Assembly (NCBI RefSeq): GCF_022179065.1
Contig: NZ_BPQD01000003.1
Coordinates: forward strand, 186,001 to 250,000
DNA length: 64,000 nt
Direction of reading: 5' to 3'
DNA from: Methylobacterium adhaesivum
GTDB taxonomy: Bacteria; Pseudomonadota; Alphaproteobacteria; Rhizobiales; Beijerinckiaceae
Both the position numbers and the translations under genes were made by a program. Below are positions 1 through 10,175 of the stretch, piece by piece (positions within the stretch are counted from its first letter, which is position 1; every line of letters begins with the position of its first letter). Under the pieces are notes generated by a model, which saw only the letters and a program-made list of their open reading frames with translations, was not told the origin of the DNA and searched no databases.

Positions 1-146
1 CGCCGAAACGGTACGACGTTGTCCATCCTTGCCGGAACGCTATCCATCGGCCGATACCTTTGTCTCACGCCACGCGAACCGGGAACGACGTGCCCCCGGC
101 CCGCGACGACATTTCGACGGATCGGCTTAATATGCCATTAGGCACG

Positions 147-165
147 CGGCGGACGCGCGCCGCCG
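147..165 (-). terminator. possible weak hairpin downstream of scoB
   Basis: A 6-bp G+C stem (CGGCGG/CCGCCG) with a 7-nt loop lies 23 bases beyond the scoB stop. No U-tract follows on the minus strand, so terminator function is only a possibility. The rest of 1-187 shows no gene that I can support. Confidence 0.25.
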
Positions 166-187
166 GAGCGTCCCGAAACGAGGCGGG

Positions 188-847
188 TCAGCCGAGCCGG
201 GCGGTGAAGGCCGCTTGCGTCTTGGCGCGGACCTCGTCCTCGGTGACGCTGTCGGCGAGCTCGATGAGGGTCATGCCGCCATCGCCCTTCTTGTCGATGG
301 TGAAGACGCCGAGATCGGTGATGACCATGTCGACGACATGGGTGCCGGTCAGCGGCAGGTCGCAGGCGGTCAGGAGCTTCGGGCTCTCCGAGCCGTCCTT
401 GTTGCGGGCGACGTGCTCCATCACCACCACGACGCGCTTGACGCCCGCCACGAGGTCCATGGCGCCGCCCATGCCCTTCACCATCTTGCCCGGGATCATC
501 CAGTTGGCGAGGTCGCCGTTCTGGGCCACCTGCATGGCGCCGAGGATCGACAGGTTGATATGCCCGCCCCGCACCATCCCGAAGGAATCCGACGAGGAGA
601 AGTAGCTCGTCGTCGGCAGCTCGGTAATGGTCTGCTTGCCGGCATTGATGAGGTCGGGATCCTCCTCGCCCTCGTACGGGAACGGGCCCATGCCGAGCAT
701 GCCGTTCTCCGATTGCAGCTGCACCGACATCCCATCCGGGATGTAGTTCGACACCAGCGTCGGAATGCCGATGCCGAGATTCACGTAGAAGCCGTCGCGC
801 AGTTCCTTGGCGGCGCGCTCCGCCATCTGTTCGCGGGTCCAGGCCAT
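188..847 (-). CDS. scoB: 3-oxoacid CoA-transferase subunit B
   Basis: The B subunit of a two-subunit CoA-transferase moves CoA from succinyl-CoA to a 3-oxoacid such as acetoacetate or 3-oxoadipate. At 219 aa it has the usual subunit B length. The family signature around the catalytic glutamate is visible as QSENGMLG at residues 45-52, with Glu47 as the residue expected to form the CoA thioester. GIGIPT near residues 25-30 is also typical. The gene starts 23 bases after subunit A ends, on the same strand, so the two form an operon. The sequence looks most like succinyl-CoA:3-ketoacid CoA-transferase; the PcaJ branch (3-oxoadipate) cannot be excluded. Confidence 0.88.
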   Translation of the reverse strand: MAWTREQMAERAAKELRDGFYVNLGIGIPTLVSNYIPDGMSVQLQSENGMLGMGPFPYEGEEDPDLINAGKQTITELPTTSYFSSSDSFGMVRGGHINLSILGAMQVAQNGDLANWMIPGKMVKGMGGAMDLVAGVKRVVVVMEHVARNKDGSESPKLLTACDLPLTGTHVVDMVITDLGVFTIDKKGDGGMTLIELADSVTEDEVRAKTQAAFTARLG

Positions 848-870
848 GGTGATGTCTCTCCCTGCTGCTC

Positions 871-1587
871 TCAGACGGTGGCGGGTTCGCCGCGCTTGCG
901 GGTCGTGCGCTGCTCGATGCGCTTCTCACGGACCGGCACGTGGATGATGCGCTTGATGAAGATGCCGGGCGTATGGATCGCATCGCCGTCGATCTCGCCC
1001 GGCTGCACGAGGTGCTCGACCTGGGCGACGGTGACCTTGCCGGCGGTGGCCATCATCGGATTGAAGTTGCGGGCCGTCTTCCGGTAGACGAGGTTGCCTT
1101 CCGTATCGCCCTTCCAGGCGTGGACGATGGCGAGATCCGCGACGAGGCCGCGCTCCATCACGTAGGACTCCCCGTCGAACTCGCGCACCTCCTTACCCTC
1201 GGCGATGAGGGTGCCGACACCCGTCTTGGTGAAGAAGGCCGGGATGCCCGCGCCCCCGGCGCGGATGCGCTCGGCCAGCGTTCCCTGCGGATTGAACTCG
1301 ATGGCGAGTTCGCCGCCGAGATACTGCCTGGCGAATTCCTTGTTCTCGCCGACATAGGACGAGATCATCTTGGCGACCTGGCGGGTCTCGAGGAGCTTGC
1401 CGAGGCCGACCCCGTCGATGCCGGCATTGTTCGAGATCACCGTGAGCCCCTTGACCCCCGACGCGCGGATCGCGTCGATGAGCTCGTCGGGAATACCGCA
1501 CAGGCCGAAGCCCCCGGCCATCACCGTCATCCCGTCCGTCAGGAGGCCGGCCAGGGCCTCCGTCGCATCGGTGCGTACTTTCTTCAT
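871..1587 (-). CDS. scoA: 3-oxoacid CoA-transferase subunit A
   Basis: The A subunit of the CoA-transferase encoded with scoB just downstream. At 238 aa it has the normal length. The subunit A signature is present near the N-terminus as [15 protein letters not shown] (residues 22-36), the glycine-rich segment that helps bind CoA. The ATG at 1587 is preceded on the minus strand by a good GGAGGG ribosome binding site. The pair would interconvert acetoacetate and acetoacetyl-CoA, which suits ketone-body or polyhydroxybutyrate turnover, but the true substrate is inferred. It is divergent from the AsmA-like gene, with 86 bases between them. Confidence 0.88.
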   Translation of the reverse strand: MKKVRTDATEALAGLLTDGMTVMAGGFGLCGIPDELIDAIRASGVKGLTVISNNAGIDGVGLGKLLETRQVAKMISSYVGENKEFARQYLGGELAIEFNPQGTLAERIRAGGAGIPAFFTKTGVGTLIAEGKEVREFDGESYVMERGLVADLAIVHAWKGDTEGNLVYRKTARNFNPMMATAGKVTVAQVEHLVQPGEIDGDAIHTPGIFIKRIIHVPVREKRIEQRTTRKRGEPATV

Positions 1588-1673
1588 GAGCGCCCTCCCC
1601 TAAAGGTCTCCGGCCAAACGTCTCGACTGCCGGCAGCATCGCGCTCCGTTGCGGTTAAGCCAAGCACTTCTCG

Positions 1674-3788
1674 ATGACCAGCCGGGGCCCTGCGATGCGC
1701 CTCGACAGCTGCGCCCGGGTGTCATTCGCCGCGTCGCGAACCGCTGCCGCGGCGATCGGCGGTGCACGACGCCGTGTCTCCGGGAGACAAACCGCGCCGG
1801 AAGGGGTAGGGGTTCGAGGAGTATCGGCGTTCGTCGTCGGGTGGGGGCGCCCACGACGATGCCCGGCCGGATGCGCCGGCCCGGCCGGTTTCCGCCTCTC
1901 CTTACGGAGTGCCCTGTCGCTGCGCCGTCTCGCTTCCCTCTTCGGCTTGAGTGTTCTGGCCGCCGGCCTCGCGGGGGGATGCTTGCCGTGGACGGTGCCG
2001 ACCGAGCGCGCCGTGGCCTTCGTCTCCGGATCGCTCGTCCGCACCTACGGCATCGCCCTGACGGCCTCCGGCCCGGCGGAGGTGGCGCTCCTGCCCCTGC
2101 CCCGGCTCAGCCTCGGGGGCGTGCGTTTCACCGCGGCGACGGGCGAGGACACGCCCCTGGCCGAGGGGGGCGCCCTCAAGCTTCAGCTCAATCTCTTCGC
2201 GCTCCTCCTCGGTCGCACCGAGGTCAACACCGCCTCCCTCGAGGGGGGAACGATCCATCTGCCCACCCGCGACGGCGATAGGCGCTGGGCCGGGCCGATG
2301 GCGCAGGCCGCCGCCCTGCTCGCGCCCGGGGCTCCGCACCCGCGCCGCCTCACCCTGAGCCGGGGTACGGTGACGGGGCTCGACCCCCGCGACGGTCGCG
2401 TGCAGACCGCCCGGGACGTCAATCTCATGGTGTCCTGGCCGAGCTGGAGCGCGGAGGCCGAGATCGCCGGCGCCTTCTCGTGGAATGCTGTTCCGGCTCG
2501 CTTCACCGTCTCGGGATTGCGGATCGCCGACTTGGCCGGGGGGGCGTCGAGTCCCTTCGCGGCGACGGCGGACTGGCCGGCCGGCAGCCTTTCCGCCGAG
2601 GGCGAGGGCTCCCTCGGGGGGCGCGCCATGGACGCCTTGGCCCTGAGCGGTACGGCCAGTCTGCGGACCCGCTCCCTGCCCGAGACCCTGGGCTGGATGG
2701 GCAGCGACGTCGCGCTGTCCCCGGTGATCGAAGCTTTCGCCCTCGCAGGCCGCTTCGAGGTCCGGGATCGGGCCCTGCTGTTGCCGAGCGTCCGCGTTCA
2801 CGTGGGCGAAGACCGGTTCGAGGGAGCGGGCTCGGTGTCCTTGGCGGGGGCCCGGCCATCCATCCAGGCGACCCTGGCGGCCGACAGTCTCAATCTCGCT
2901 CCCCTCCTCGCCGAAACCCTGCGTCTGTTCGGTGCCGACGAGGCTCCGGGCTGGAGCGGACGCAGCTTGGCCCTGCGACCGCTCACGGGGGGCGATCTCG
3001 ACCTGCGCGTCTCGGCGGGCCGGGCCCGCATGGGGCCCCTCGCGTTCGAGGACATGGCCGCCAGCATTCTCGTGCAGCAGGGCGGCGTCGAGGCGGCCCT
3101 CAGCCGCGCCACCCTGCAGGGTGGCCTCCTGAAGGGGCGCCTCGGCCTCGTTCCCCTGGCGGCCGATCCGGATAAAACCGAAGTCAAGCTCCAGGGCACC
3201 TTCGACGGCCTCGACCTCGGCGCCCTGCTGGTCGATCTCGGGCAGGATCGCTGGGTGTTCGGGGCTGCGCGCGGCCACTTCGCCTTCGAGGGCGTGGGGG
3301 CGACGGCGGACGCCCTGGTGCGCCACCTCGACGGCCGCGCCACCGTGGCCATTAACGGGGGGGCCCTGGCGGGGATCGACCTGTCCGATGTCCTCCATCG
3401 CAACGGCGCGGTGGCGGCCGGAGCGCTGGCCCGCCGCAACGGCCGGACCGCCTTCGAGCATGCCAGCCTGACCCTGCAGGTCGTCGACGGCATCGGGGAA
3501 ATCGTCGATGCCACCCTGCGCACCCCTGCCCTGACCGGCGCCCTGAGCGGTGCCCTGGTCCTGCCCGAGCGCCGGGTCGAGACGCGGGCGCAGCTCCTGC
3601 CCCGCGCCGCCGCCGATGGAAGCACCCGTCCGGGACCGAGCTATGCCATCGTCGGCCCGTGGGACGCCGTCACGGTCCGCAAGGCCGCCCCGGAGGCGGG
3701 CGACGGCCTTACGTCGGGATCCCTGCGCACCTCGACCACGAGCCGCAAGCCGGATCTGCCCGCCGCCGCACGCGCCTACGCGCCCTGA
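1674..3788 (+). CDS. AsmA-family protein, start uncertain
   Basis: A large, mostly beta-rich protein of the AsmA type. It has a hydrophobic segment (LFGLSVLAAGLAGG, about residues 89-102 of the longest reading), then an AsmA-like region with repeated 'SLEGGTIHLP'-type strands and an AsmA C-terminal portion. AsmA relatives are anchored in the inner membrane and take part in outer-membrane and lipid homeostasis. The longest reading gives 704 aa, but its first 80 residues are Arg/Ala/Pro-rich and do not look like AsmA. No in-frame ATG lies close to the hydrophobic segment; a TTG at 1947 or another non-ATG start is possible. The stop at 3788 is firm. The exact function is unknown. Confidence 0.7.
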   Translation: MTSRGPAMRLDSCARVSFAASRTAAAAIGGARRRVSGRQTAPEGVGVRGVSAFVVGWGRPRRCPAGCAGPAGFRLSLRSALSLRRLASLFGLSVLAAGLAGGCLPWTVPTERAVAFVSGSLVRTYGIALTASGPAEVALLPLPRLSLGGVRFTAATGEDTPLAEGGALKLQLNLFALLLGRTEVNTASLEGGTIHLPTRDGDRRWAGPMAQAAALLAPGAPHPRRLTLSRGTVTGLDPRDGRVQTARDVNLMVSWPSWSAEAEIAGAFSWNAVPARFTVSGLRIADLAGGASSPFAATADWPAGSLSAEGEGSLGGRAMDALALSGTASLRTRSLPETLGWMGSDVALSPVIEAFALAGRFEVRDRALLLPSVRVHVGEDRFEGAGSVSLAGARPSIQATLAADSLNLAPLLAETLRLFGADEAPGWSGRSLALRPLTGGDLDLRVSAGRARMGPLAFEDMAASILVQQGGVEAALSRATLQGGLLKGRLGLVPLAADPDKTEVKLQGTFDGLDLGALLVDLGQDRWVFGAARGHFAFEGVGATADALVRHLDGRATVAINGGALAGIDLSDVLHRNGAVAAGALARRNGRTAFEHASLTLQVVDGIGEIVDATLRTPALTGALSGALVLPERRVETRAQLLPRAAADGSTRPGPSYAIVGPWDAVTVRKAAPEAGDGLTSGSLRTSTTSRKPDLPAAARAYAP

Positions 3789-3865
3789 CCGGGCGCCGTG
3801 CGCCGCGATCGAACGCGCGACGGCTAAACCAGCCGCCCCCTCCCCGGGGCTCGGGCCCGCATGGC

Positions 3866-4552
3866 TCAGCTGTCTTCTCGAAGGGCCTCGGCAACGCGGG
3901 CCTCCAGGAGGTCCGGACGGCGGATCACGAGGGCGCCGCGGGTGCGGTCAATGAGCCCGTCGGCCGCCATCACGGTGAACTCGCGGGTCACCTGTTCGCG
4001 CCGGCACCCGATGCGGGCGGCGAGGACGTGGTGGTAGGGCGGCGGGGTGACGACGCGCGCGCCGTCCCCGCCCGCGCGCGGCACCGATAGGCGCAGCAGT
4101 TCGGCGTAGAGGCGATGGCGCAGGTCGAGGAGCGCGTGTTCCATGATCCGGGTGTTGAGCTCGCGCACGCGTTTCGCGAGCAAGCGGAACAACCGGTCGG
4201 CGATGGCCTCGGACGCGAAGATCATCTGACGGAAGATCGGCGCCGGCACCACGCAGACCTCGCCGCGCGTCAGCGCGGTGACGTTGGCCGAGCGACCGAT
4301 GCCGTCCAGCGCCGCAAGCTCCCCGAAGAAGGCACCGCCCCGCATCTCGCCCAGGATCACCTCTTTGCCCGATTGTGACCGGTTGAGGATGCGGACCTCG
4401 CCCGAGGTGAGGAAGTACACATCGGTGGAGATGTCGTCGTAATCGACCAGAACCTCGTTCTCGTCGAACCGGCGCCAATGGCAACGCGTCTCATAGGACG
4501 ACAACTCGATTCCCGGTTCCTTGAAGAACGGGATCGTTGCCAGCCGACTCAT
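3866..4552 (-). CDS. Crp/Fnr-family transcriptional regulator
   Basis: A 228-aa cyclic-nucleotide-binding-type regulator. The N-terminal half is a cNMP-binding beta roll, including GGAFFGELAALDG (the GELA loop). It is followed by the dimerisation helix and a C-terminal Crp helix-turn-helix (LAARIGCRREQVTREF). The N-terminal cysteine cluster that binds iron-sulfur in FNR is absent, so it is not a canonical oxygen-sensing FNR. I chose the ATG at 4552 (MSRLATIPFF) over an upstream in-frame ATG at 4582 because family members begin here. It is convergent with the AsmA-like gene. Its target is unknown, though a TTGA-N6-TCAA site of the Fnr/FixK type occurs upstream of rpoZ in this window. Confidence 0.87.
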   Translation of the reverse strand: MSRLATIPFFKEPGIELSSYETRCHWRRFDENEVLVDYDDISTDVYFLTSGEVRILNRSQSGKEVILGEMRGGAFFGELAALDGIGRSANVTALTRGEVCVVPAPIFRQMIFASEAIADRLFRLLAKRVRELNTRIMEHALLDLRHRLYAELLRLSVPRAGGDGARVVTPPPYHHVLAARIGCRREQVTREFTVMAADGLIDRTRGALVIRRPDLLEARVAEALREDS

Positions 4553-4904
4553 CGAAAACTCCCGGTGGCGCCATGCGCCCAATTCTGACCCGAGGTGGAT
4601 CGCTGCCGATCCGGCGCGCCAACCAAACCTCTGATAGAGCCATGCCTCCGGATCGCCGAATGGCCGACGATCCCGCTATGCGATGGTGGCGACCGGGCGC
4701 GGGCCGGTCAAGCTGCAGCCCCCGCGATGGACGTGGACAGAACGGGGTCGGACGACTGTTATCCAGGGGGCCGATCTTGTCGTGCCTGCGTGGAAAAGTG
4801 GGGATCGATACTACGCATTCACTTGCAGAAACTAACATGGATCGGTAGCCGGATTTTATCCCTGATGGGCACGTGTCCCGCTCGCTCGGGGGCGGACTAT
4901 CGCG
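4553..4904. other. intergenic region between Crp/Fnr regulator and lpxC
   Basis: This gap of about 350 bases separates two divergent genes and must carry both promoters. The part at about 4790-4860 is richer in A and T than the surroundings. A TTGCAG at 4823-4828 could be a -35 element for lpxC, but no convincing -10 follows at the right distance. I see no gene, RNA or repeat here. Confidence 0.4.
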
Positions 4905-5870
4905 ATGCCCCAGCTTTCTCCCGTCGTCCCCGACTTTCCGGGCCTCGCCAGGAACATCCGGCCTGCCGAGCCGTCCCGAGCGGTCTCGCGGGTGGACGGA
5001 TTTGCCCGGTCCGCGGAGGTTCAGACCACCCTCGGCGAAGCCTTCACCTTGTCCGGGTACGGCCTTCATACGGGGCGGGCGGTGACCGTTCGGGTGGCGC
5101 CCGCGGACGCCGGGGCCGGCATCGTGTTTCGACGCGTCCGCAGGAGTGGACCGGCATGTGTGCCCGCCCTGTGGCACCTGTATGAGGCGCAGCCGCTCTG
5201 CACCGCCCTGCGTGGGCCGGACGGGACCCTGGTGCGGACGGTGGAGCATCTGATGGCGTCCTTGAGCGCCTTCGGCATCGACAACGCCACCGTAGACCTC
5301 GATGCGGAGGAGCTTCCAATCTTCGACGGCAGCGCCCTCCCCTGGTGCGCGGCCTTGGCGCAGGCCGGTCGGCACACCCTCGCGCTCCCGCGCAGCCGCC
5401 TACGCATCCGCCGGACGGTCGAGGTGAGGGAGGGCGACCGATGGTTGTCCATCGAGCCCGCCGAGCGCTTCAGCGTCGCGGGCGAGCTCGCCCTCGCCAA
5501 GCTCGGCCCGATGCGCTGGCAGGGCGAGATCACCCGGGACAGTTTCGTCGAGGCCCTCGCCCCCGCGCGCAGCTTCGGCCGCCTGAAATGGGCCGTACCC
5601 CTCAAACTCTACGCCTACGCCACGGGGCGGCCCGTCCTGCGCGGGGCGAATCTCCGCACCACGGCGGCGATCCTCGGTGACCGTGTGATCGGCGGGATGC
5701 GTGGGGCCGACGAACCCGTGCGCCATCGCATCCTTGATCTCGTCGGCGATCTCGCCCTCATCGGTCATCCGGTGCTCGGTCACGTCACCGCCCGGCACAC
5801 GGGACACCGGCTGAACCACGCCCTCGTGGCAGCTTTGCTGCGCGACCCCACGGCCTGGGAGCTCGTCTGA
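4905..5870 (+). CDS. lpxC: UDP-3-O-acyl-N-acetylglucosamine deacetylase (LpxC homologue)
   Basis: LpxC removes the N-acetyl group from UDP-3-O-acyl-GlcNAc, the committed step of lipid A synthesis, in the cytosol. All three zinc ligands align: His115 in TVEHLM, His274 in RHRILD, and Asp278 four residues later. The catalytic His301 in HTGHRLN is also present, with the same 27-residue spacing from His274 as in E. coli. At 321 aa it carries about 38 extra N-terminal residues before the LpxC fold. The middle (residues 225-270) is divergent from standard LpxC. It lies beside an ABC-F gene and not in a cell-division cluster, so it may be a second copy rather than the primary lpxC. Confidence 0.82.
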   Translation: MPQLSPVVPDFPGLARNIRPAEPSRAVSRVDGFARSAEVQTTLGEAFTLSGYGLHTGRAVTVRVAPADAGAGIVFRRVRRSGPACVPALWHLYEAQPLCTALRGPDGTLVRTVEHLMASLSAFGIDNATVDLDAEELPIFDGSALPWCAALAQAGRHTLALPRSRLRIRRTVEVREGDRWLSIEPAERFSVAGELALAKLGPMRWQGEITRDSFVEALAPARSFGRLKWAVPLKLYAYATGRPVLRGANLRTTAAILGDRVIGGMRGADEPVRHRILDLVGDLALIGHPVLGHVTARHTGHRLNHALVAALLRDPTAWELV

Positions 5871-5964
5871 TCCGCGACGACCCGGCGGCGGCGGGCCGGC
5901 TCGGGACGAGGAAACCGTCGCGCGGCGCTTGCCACGGCCGGGGCACGGCGCCAGAACGCCGTCC

Positions 5965-7839
<1,875 letters not shown>

Positions 7840-8103
7840 TTCAATCTCCGAAAGTGCGGCCTCGGCACCACAGTGCCTTGCCGTTTCGGGGCCGGTCGAA
7901 CCGCTTCGGGTGGTTGCGGGGCACGGGCCATACGTTCGCCACATGGGCACGCTTGAGGGCAGGGACGGCGCCGGCCTTAAGCGTGCGTTCACCGCGATGC
8001 GCGACCGTCGTGACGGGGCGCGCGGATCGGGGCGGCCCGGGTTTCGAGCGAGATTGACGGGGCGGGGCCGTGCGAGGCACGGGCGCCCGGGGGGAGCGGG
8101 TTC

Positions 8104-8973
8104 ATGACGGTTCTGACGCTGCGAGCATCGAAGGCGGGGCTGATCGGGGCCGCCCTCGTGGCGGGCGCCCTCGGTGGTTGCGAAACCTACGGCACGGCCA
8201 CCGCGCCGAAGCAGTTCGCCGTGCTCGAGACCGACACGACGGGCGCCACCAACGTCAACATCGCCTCGCTCAGCGAGGTGATCCAGCGCAACCCCAACGA
8301 TGCCGCCGCCTACGTCACGCGCGGCGCGGCCTATGCCCGTTCGGGCCAGTTCAACGACGCCATCGGCGATTTCACCAAGGCGGTGCAGATCGATCCGAAC
8401 TCGGCGTCGGCCTACAACAACCGGGCGCTCGCCAATCGCCAGATCGGTCGCAACGATGCCGCCCTCGCGGACTTCTCGAAGGCCATCGCGGCGGACCCGA
8501 ATTATGGTCCGGCCTATATTGGGCGTGCCAACGTCCTGCGGGCGCAGGGCGACCTCGACGGGGCGACCAACGATCTCAATCAGGCGATTCGCCTGACGCC
8601 GGAATCGGCTGAGGCCTATCACGCCCGCGGCCTGGTGCGGCAGAAGCAGAACCAGAACATCCAGGCCATCGCCGATTTCGACGCCGCCATCGACCGCAAT
8701 CCGTTCGTGGCCGCGCCCTACGCCGCCCGTGGCCAGAGCCTCATCGCCACCAATCAGTACGACAAGGCCATCGAGGACTACAACGCGGCGCTCAACGTCA
8801 ACAACAAGGACGCCACGTCCTGGGCCTATCGCGGCGTCGCCTACGAGAAGTCCAACCGCCGCAAGGAAGCGGTGGAGAGCTATCAGCGCGCCGCGCAGCT
8901 CGATCCGGGCAACGCCATCGCCAAGCAGGGCCTCGGCCGCGTGCAGGGCGGCGTCGGTTCGCTGTTCAACTGA
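8104..8973 (+). CDS. TPR-repeat lipoprotein
   Basis: A 289-aa protein with an N-terminal signal peptide ending in a lipobox (LGGC, Cys26), so it is expected to be lipidated and exported. From about residue 50 onward it is built of consecutive 34-residue tetratricopeptide units with the usual pattern (for example AYVTRGAAYARSGQFNDAI, AYNNRALANRQIGRNDAAL, AYHARGLVRQKQ). TPR lipoproteins act as scaffolds in the periplasm, NlpI being one example; no specific partner can be named here. A GGGGAG site precedes the ATG. It is convergent with glpX. A degenerate CtrA-like motif at 7977-7991 is noted separately. Confidence 0.85.
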   Translation: MTVLTLRASKAGLIGAALVAGALGGCETYGTATAPKQFAVLETDTTGATNVNIASLSEVIQRNPNDAAAYVTRGAAYARSGQFNDAIGDFTKAVQIDPNSASAYNNRALANRQIGRNDAALADFSKAIAADPNYGPAYIGRANVLRAQGDLDGATNDLNQAIRLTPESAEAYHARGLVRQKQNQNIQAIADFDAAIDRNPFVAAPYAARGQSLIATNQYDKAIEDYNAALNVNNKDATSWAYRGVAYEKSNRRKEAVESYQRAAQLDPGNAIAKQGLGRVQGGVGSLFN

Positions 8974-8981
8974 CGCGGCGG

Positions 8982-8999
8982 CCCACCCTTCGGGGCGGG
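8982..8999 (+). terminator. UUCG-tetraloop hairpin after the TPR lipoprotein
   Basis: A 7-bp stem (CCCACCC with GGGCGGG, one A-C mismatch) is closed by a C(TTCG)G tetraloop, just 9 bases after the stop codon and before the convergent glpX. There is no long T-run, so termination efficiency is uncertain. Confidence 0.45.
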
Positions 9000-9042
9000 T
9001 TCGGGCCGGGGTCGATGCGCGACGGGACGACCGTCGCGGACT

Positions 9043-10059
9043 TCACGCCCTAAGGTCGGGGCGGCGGCCGTTCTCGTGGGGGCGCGGCCAGCGGCGCTCG
9101 CCGTGGATGCGCCGCACGGTGCCGGTGGCCGAGCGGTAGACCACCGTTTCTGTCTCGACCCGGTCCGGCTTGAAGCGCACGCCCTTGAGGAGCGCTCCGT
9201 CGGTCACGCCCGTGGCCGCCACGATGACGTCGCCGCGCGCCATGTCGTGAAGCTCGTACTTCCGGTTGGGGTCGCTGATGCCCATTCGTGCCGCGCGCTC
9301 GCGCTTCTCGTGGCTGTCGAGGATGAGCCGCCCCTGCATGTGGCCGCCGATGCAGCGGAGCACCCCGGCGGCGATGACGCCCTCGGGGGCAGCCCCCGTG
9401 CCGAGATAGATGTCGGCGCCCGTTTCGTCCGGACTCGTGGTGTGGATGATGCCCGCGATGTCGCCGTCCGAGATGAGGCGGATCCCCGCCCCCGTCGCCC
9501 GCACAGCGGCGATGAGGCCCATGTGGCGTGGCCGGTCGAGGATGATCGCGGTGATCTGGGCCGGATCGACGCCTTTGTGGCGGGCAAGCGCCGCGATGTT
9601 GTCGGCGGGGCTCGCGTCGAGATCGACGAGGCCGGCCGGGTAGCCGGGGCCGATGGCGATCTTCTGCATGTAGACGTCGGGGGCGGCCAGAAGCGAGCCG
9701 GCCTCGGCGAGCGCCATCACCGCGATGGCGCCGGGCATGTCCTTCGCGCACAGGGTGGTGCCTTCGAGGGGATCGACGGCGATATCGACCTTCGGCCCGG
9801 CGCCGGTGCCGAGGCGCTCGCCGATGTAGAGCATCGGGGCCTCGTCGCGCTCGCCCTCGCCGATCACTACGGTGCCGTCGATGGCCAGGGTGTTCAGCTC
9901 GGCCCGCATGGCGTCGACGGCGGCCTGGTCGGCTTCCCGCTCCTTGCCCTGACCGCGCAGGTGGGCGGCCGCGATGGCGGCGCGCTCGGTCACCCGCACC
10001 AACTCCAGGGCCAGGGTGCGACCGACCGAACCCGCGGATGTCGTGTTGCCGTTCGCCAT
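9043..10059 (-). CDS. glpX: class II fructose-1,6-bisphosphatase
   Basis: Hydrolyses fructose-1,6-bisphosphate to fructose-6-phosphate in gluconeogenesis, and in Calvin-type cycles in some alphaproteobacteria. At 338 aa it has the normal GlpX length. Family motifs are clear: GEGERDEAPMLYIGE (metal-binding acidic residues), AVDPLEGTT, and the later GGHMQGRL and ATGVTDG segments. The ATG at 10059 gives MANGNTTSAG. The gene follows hom on the same strand with a gap of about 116 bases, an order (hom-glpX) common in alphaproteobacteria. No recJ follows here. Confidence 0.93.
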   Translation of the reverse strand: MANGNTTSAGSVGRTLALELVRVTERAAIAAAHLRGQGKEREADQAAVDAMRAELNTLAIDGTVVIGEGERDEAPMLYIGERLGTGAGPKVDIAVDPLEGTTLCAKDMPGAIAVMALAEAGSLLAAPDVYMQKIAIGPGYPAGLVDLDASPADNIAALARHKGVDPAQITAIILDRPRHMGLIAAVRATGAGIRLISDGDIAGIIHTTSPDETGADIYLGTGAAPEGVIAAGVLRCIGGHMQGRLILDSHEKRERAARMGISDPNRKYELHDMARGDVIVAATGVTDGALLKGVRFKPDRVETETVVYRSATGTVRRIHGERRWPRPHENGRRPDLRA

Positions 10060-10175
10060 TTGGACCTGTCCGCGCCTTTCGCCGTTCGTGCGATCTCTAT
10101 GAACTAAAGTTCGAGAAACGCCACCGCCCGGTGCGTCGTCATCCCACGTTTGTGCGAAATCGTGCGACGTGCCGC

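Noticed and set aside
60-1087. Long open frames on the plus strand opposite scoA/scoB
   Set aside because: They are GC-rich antisense frames without homology; the minus-strand CoA-transferase pair explains the region.
1902-3461. A 519-codon open frame on the minus strand opposite the AsmA-like gene
   Set aside because: Composition is Gly/Gln/Arg-rich with no recognisable domain, as expected for the antisense of GC-rich coding DNA.
7977-7991. CtrA-like site (TTAA-N7-TTCA) upstream of the TPR lipoprotein
   Set aside because: One base off consensus, 112 bases from the start codon, and no known link of this lipoprotein to CtrA; I did not list it as a feature.
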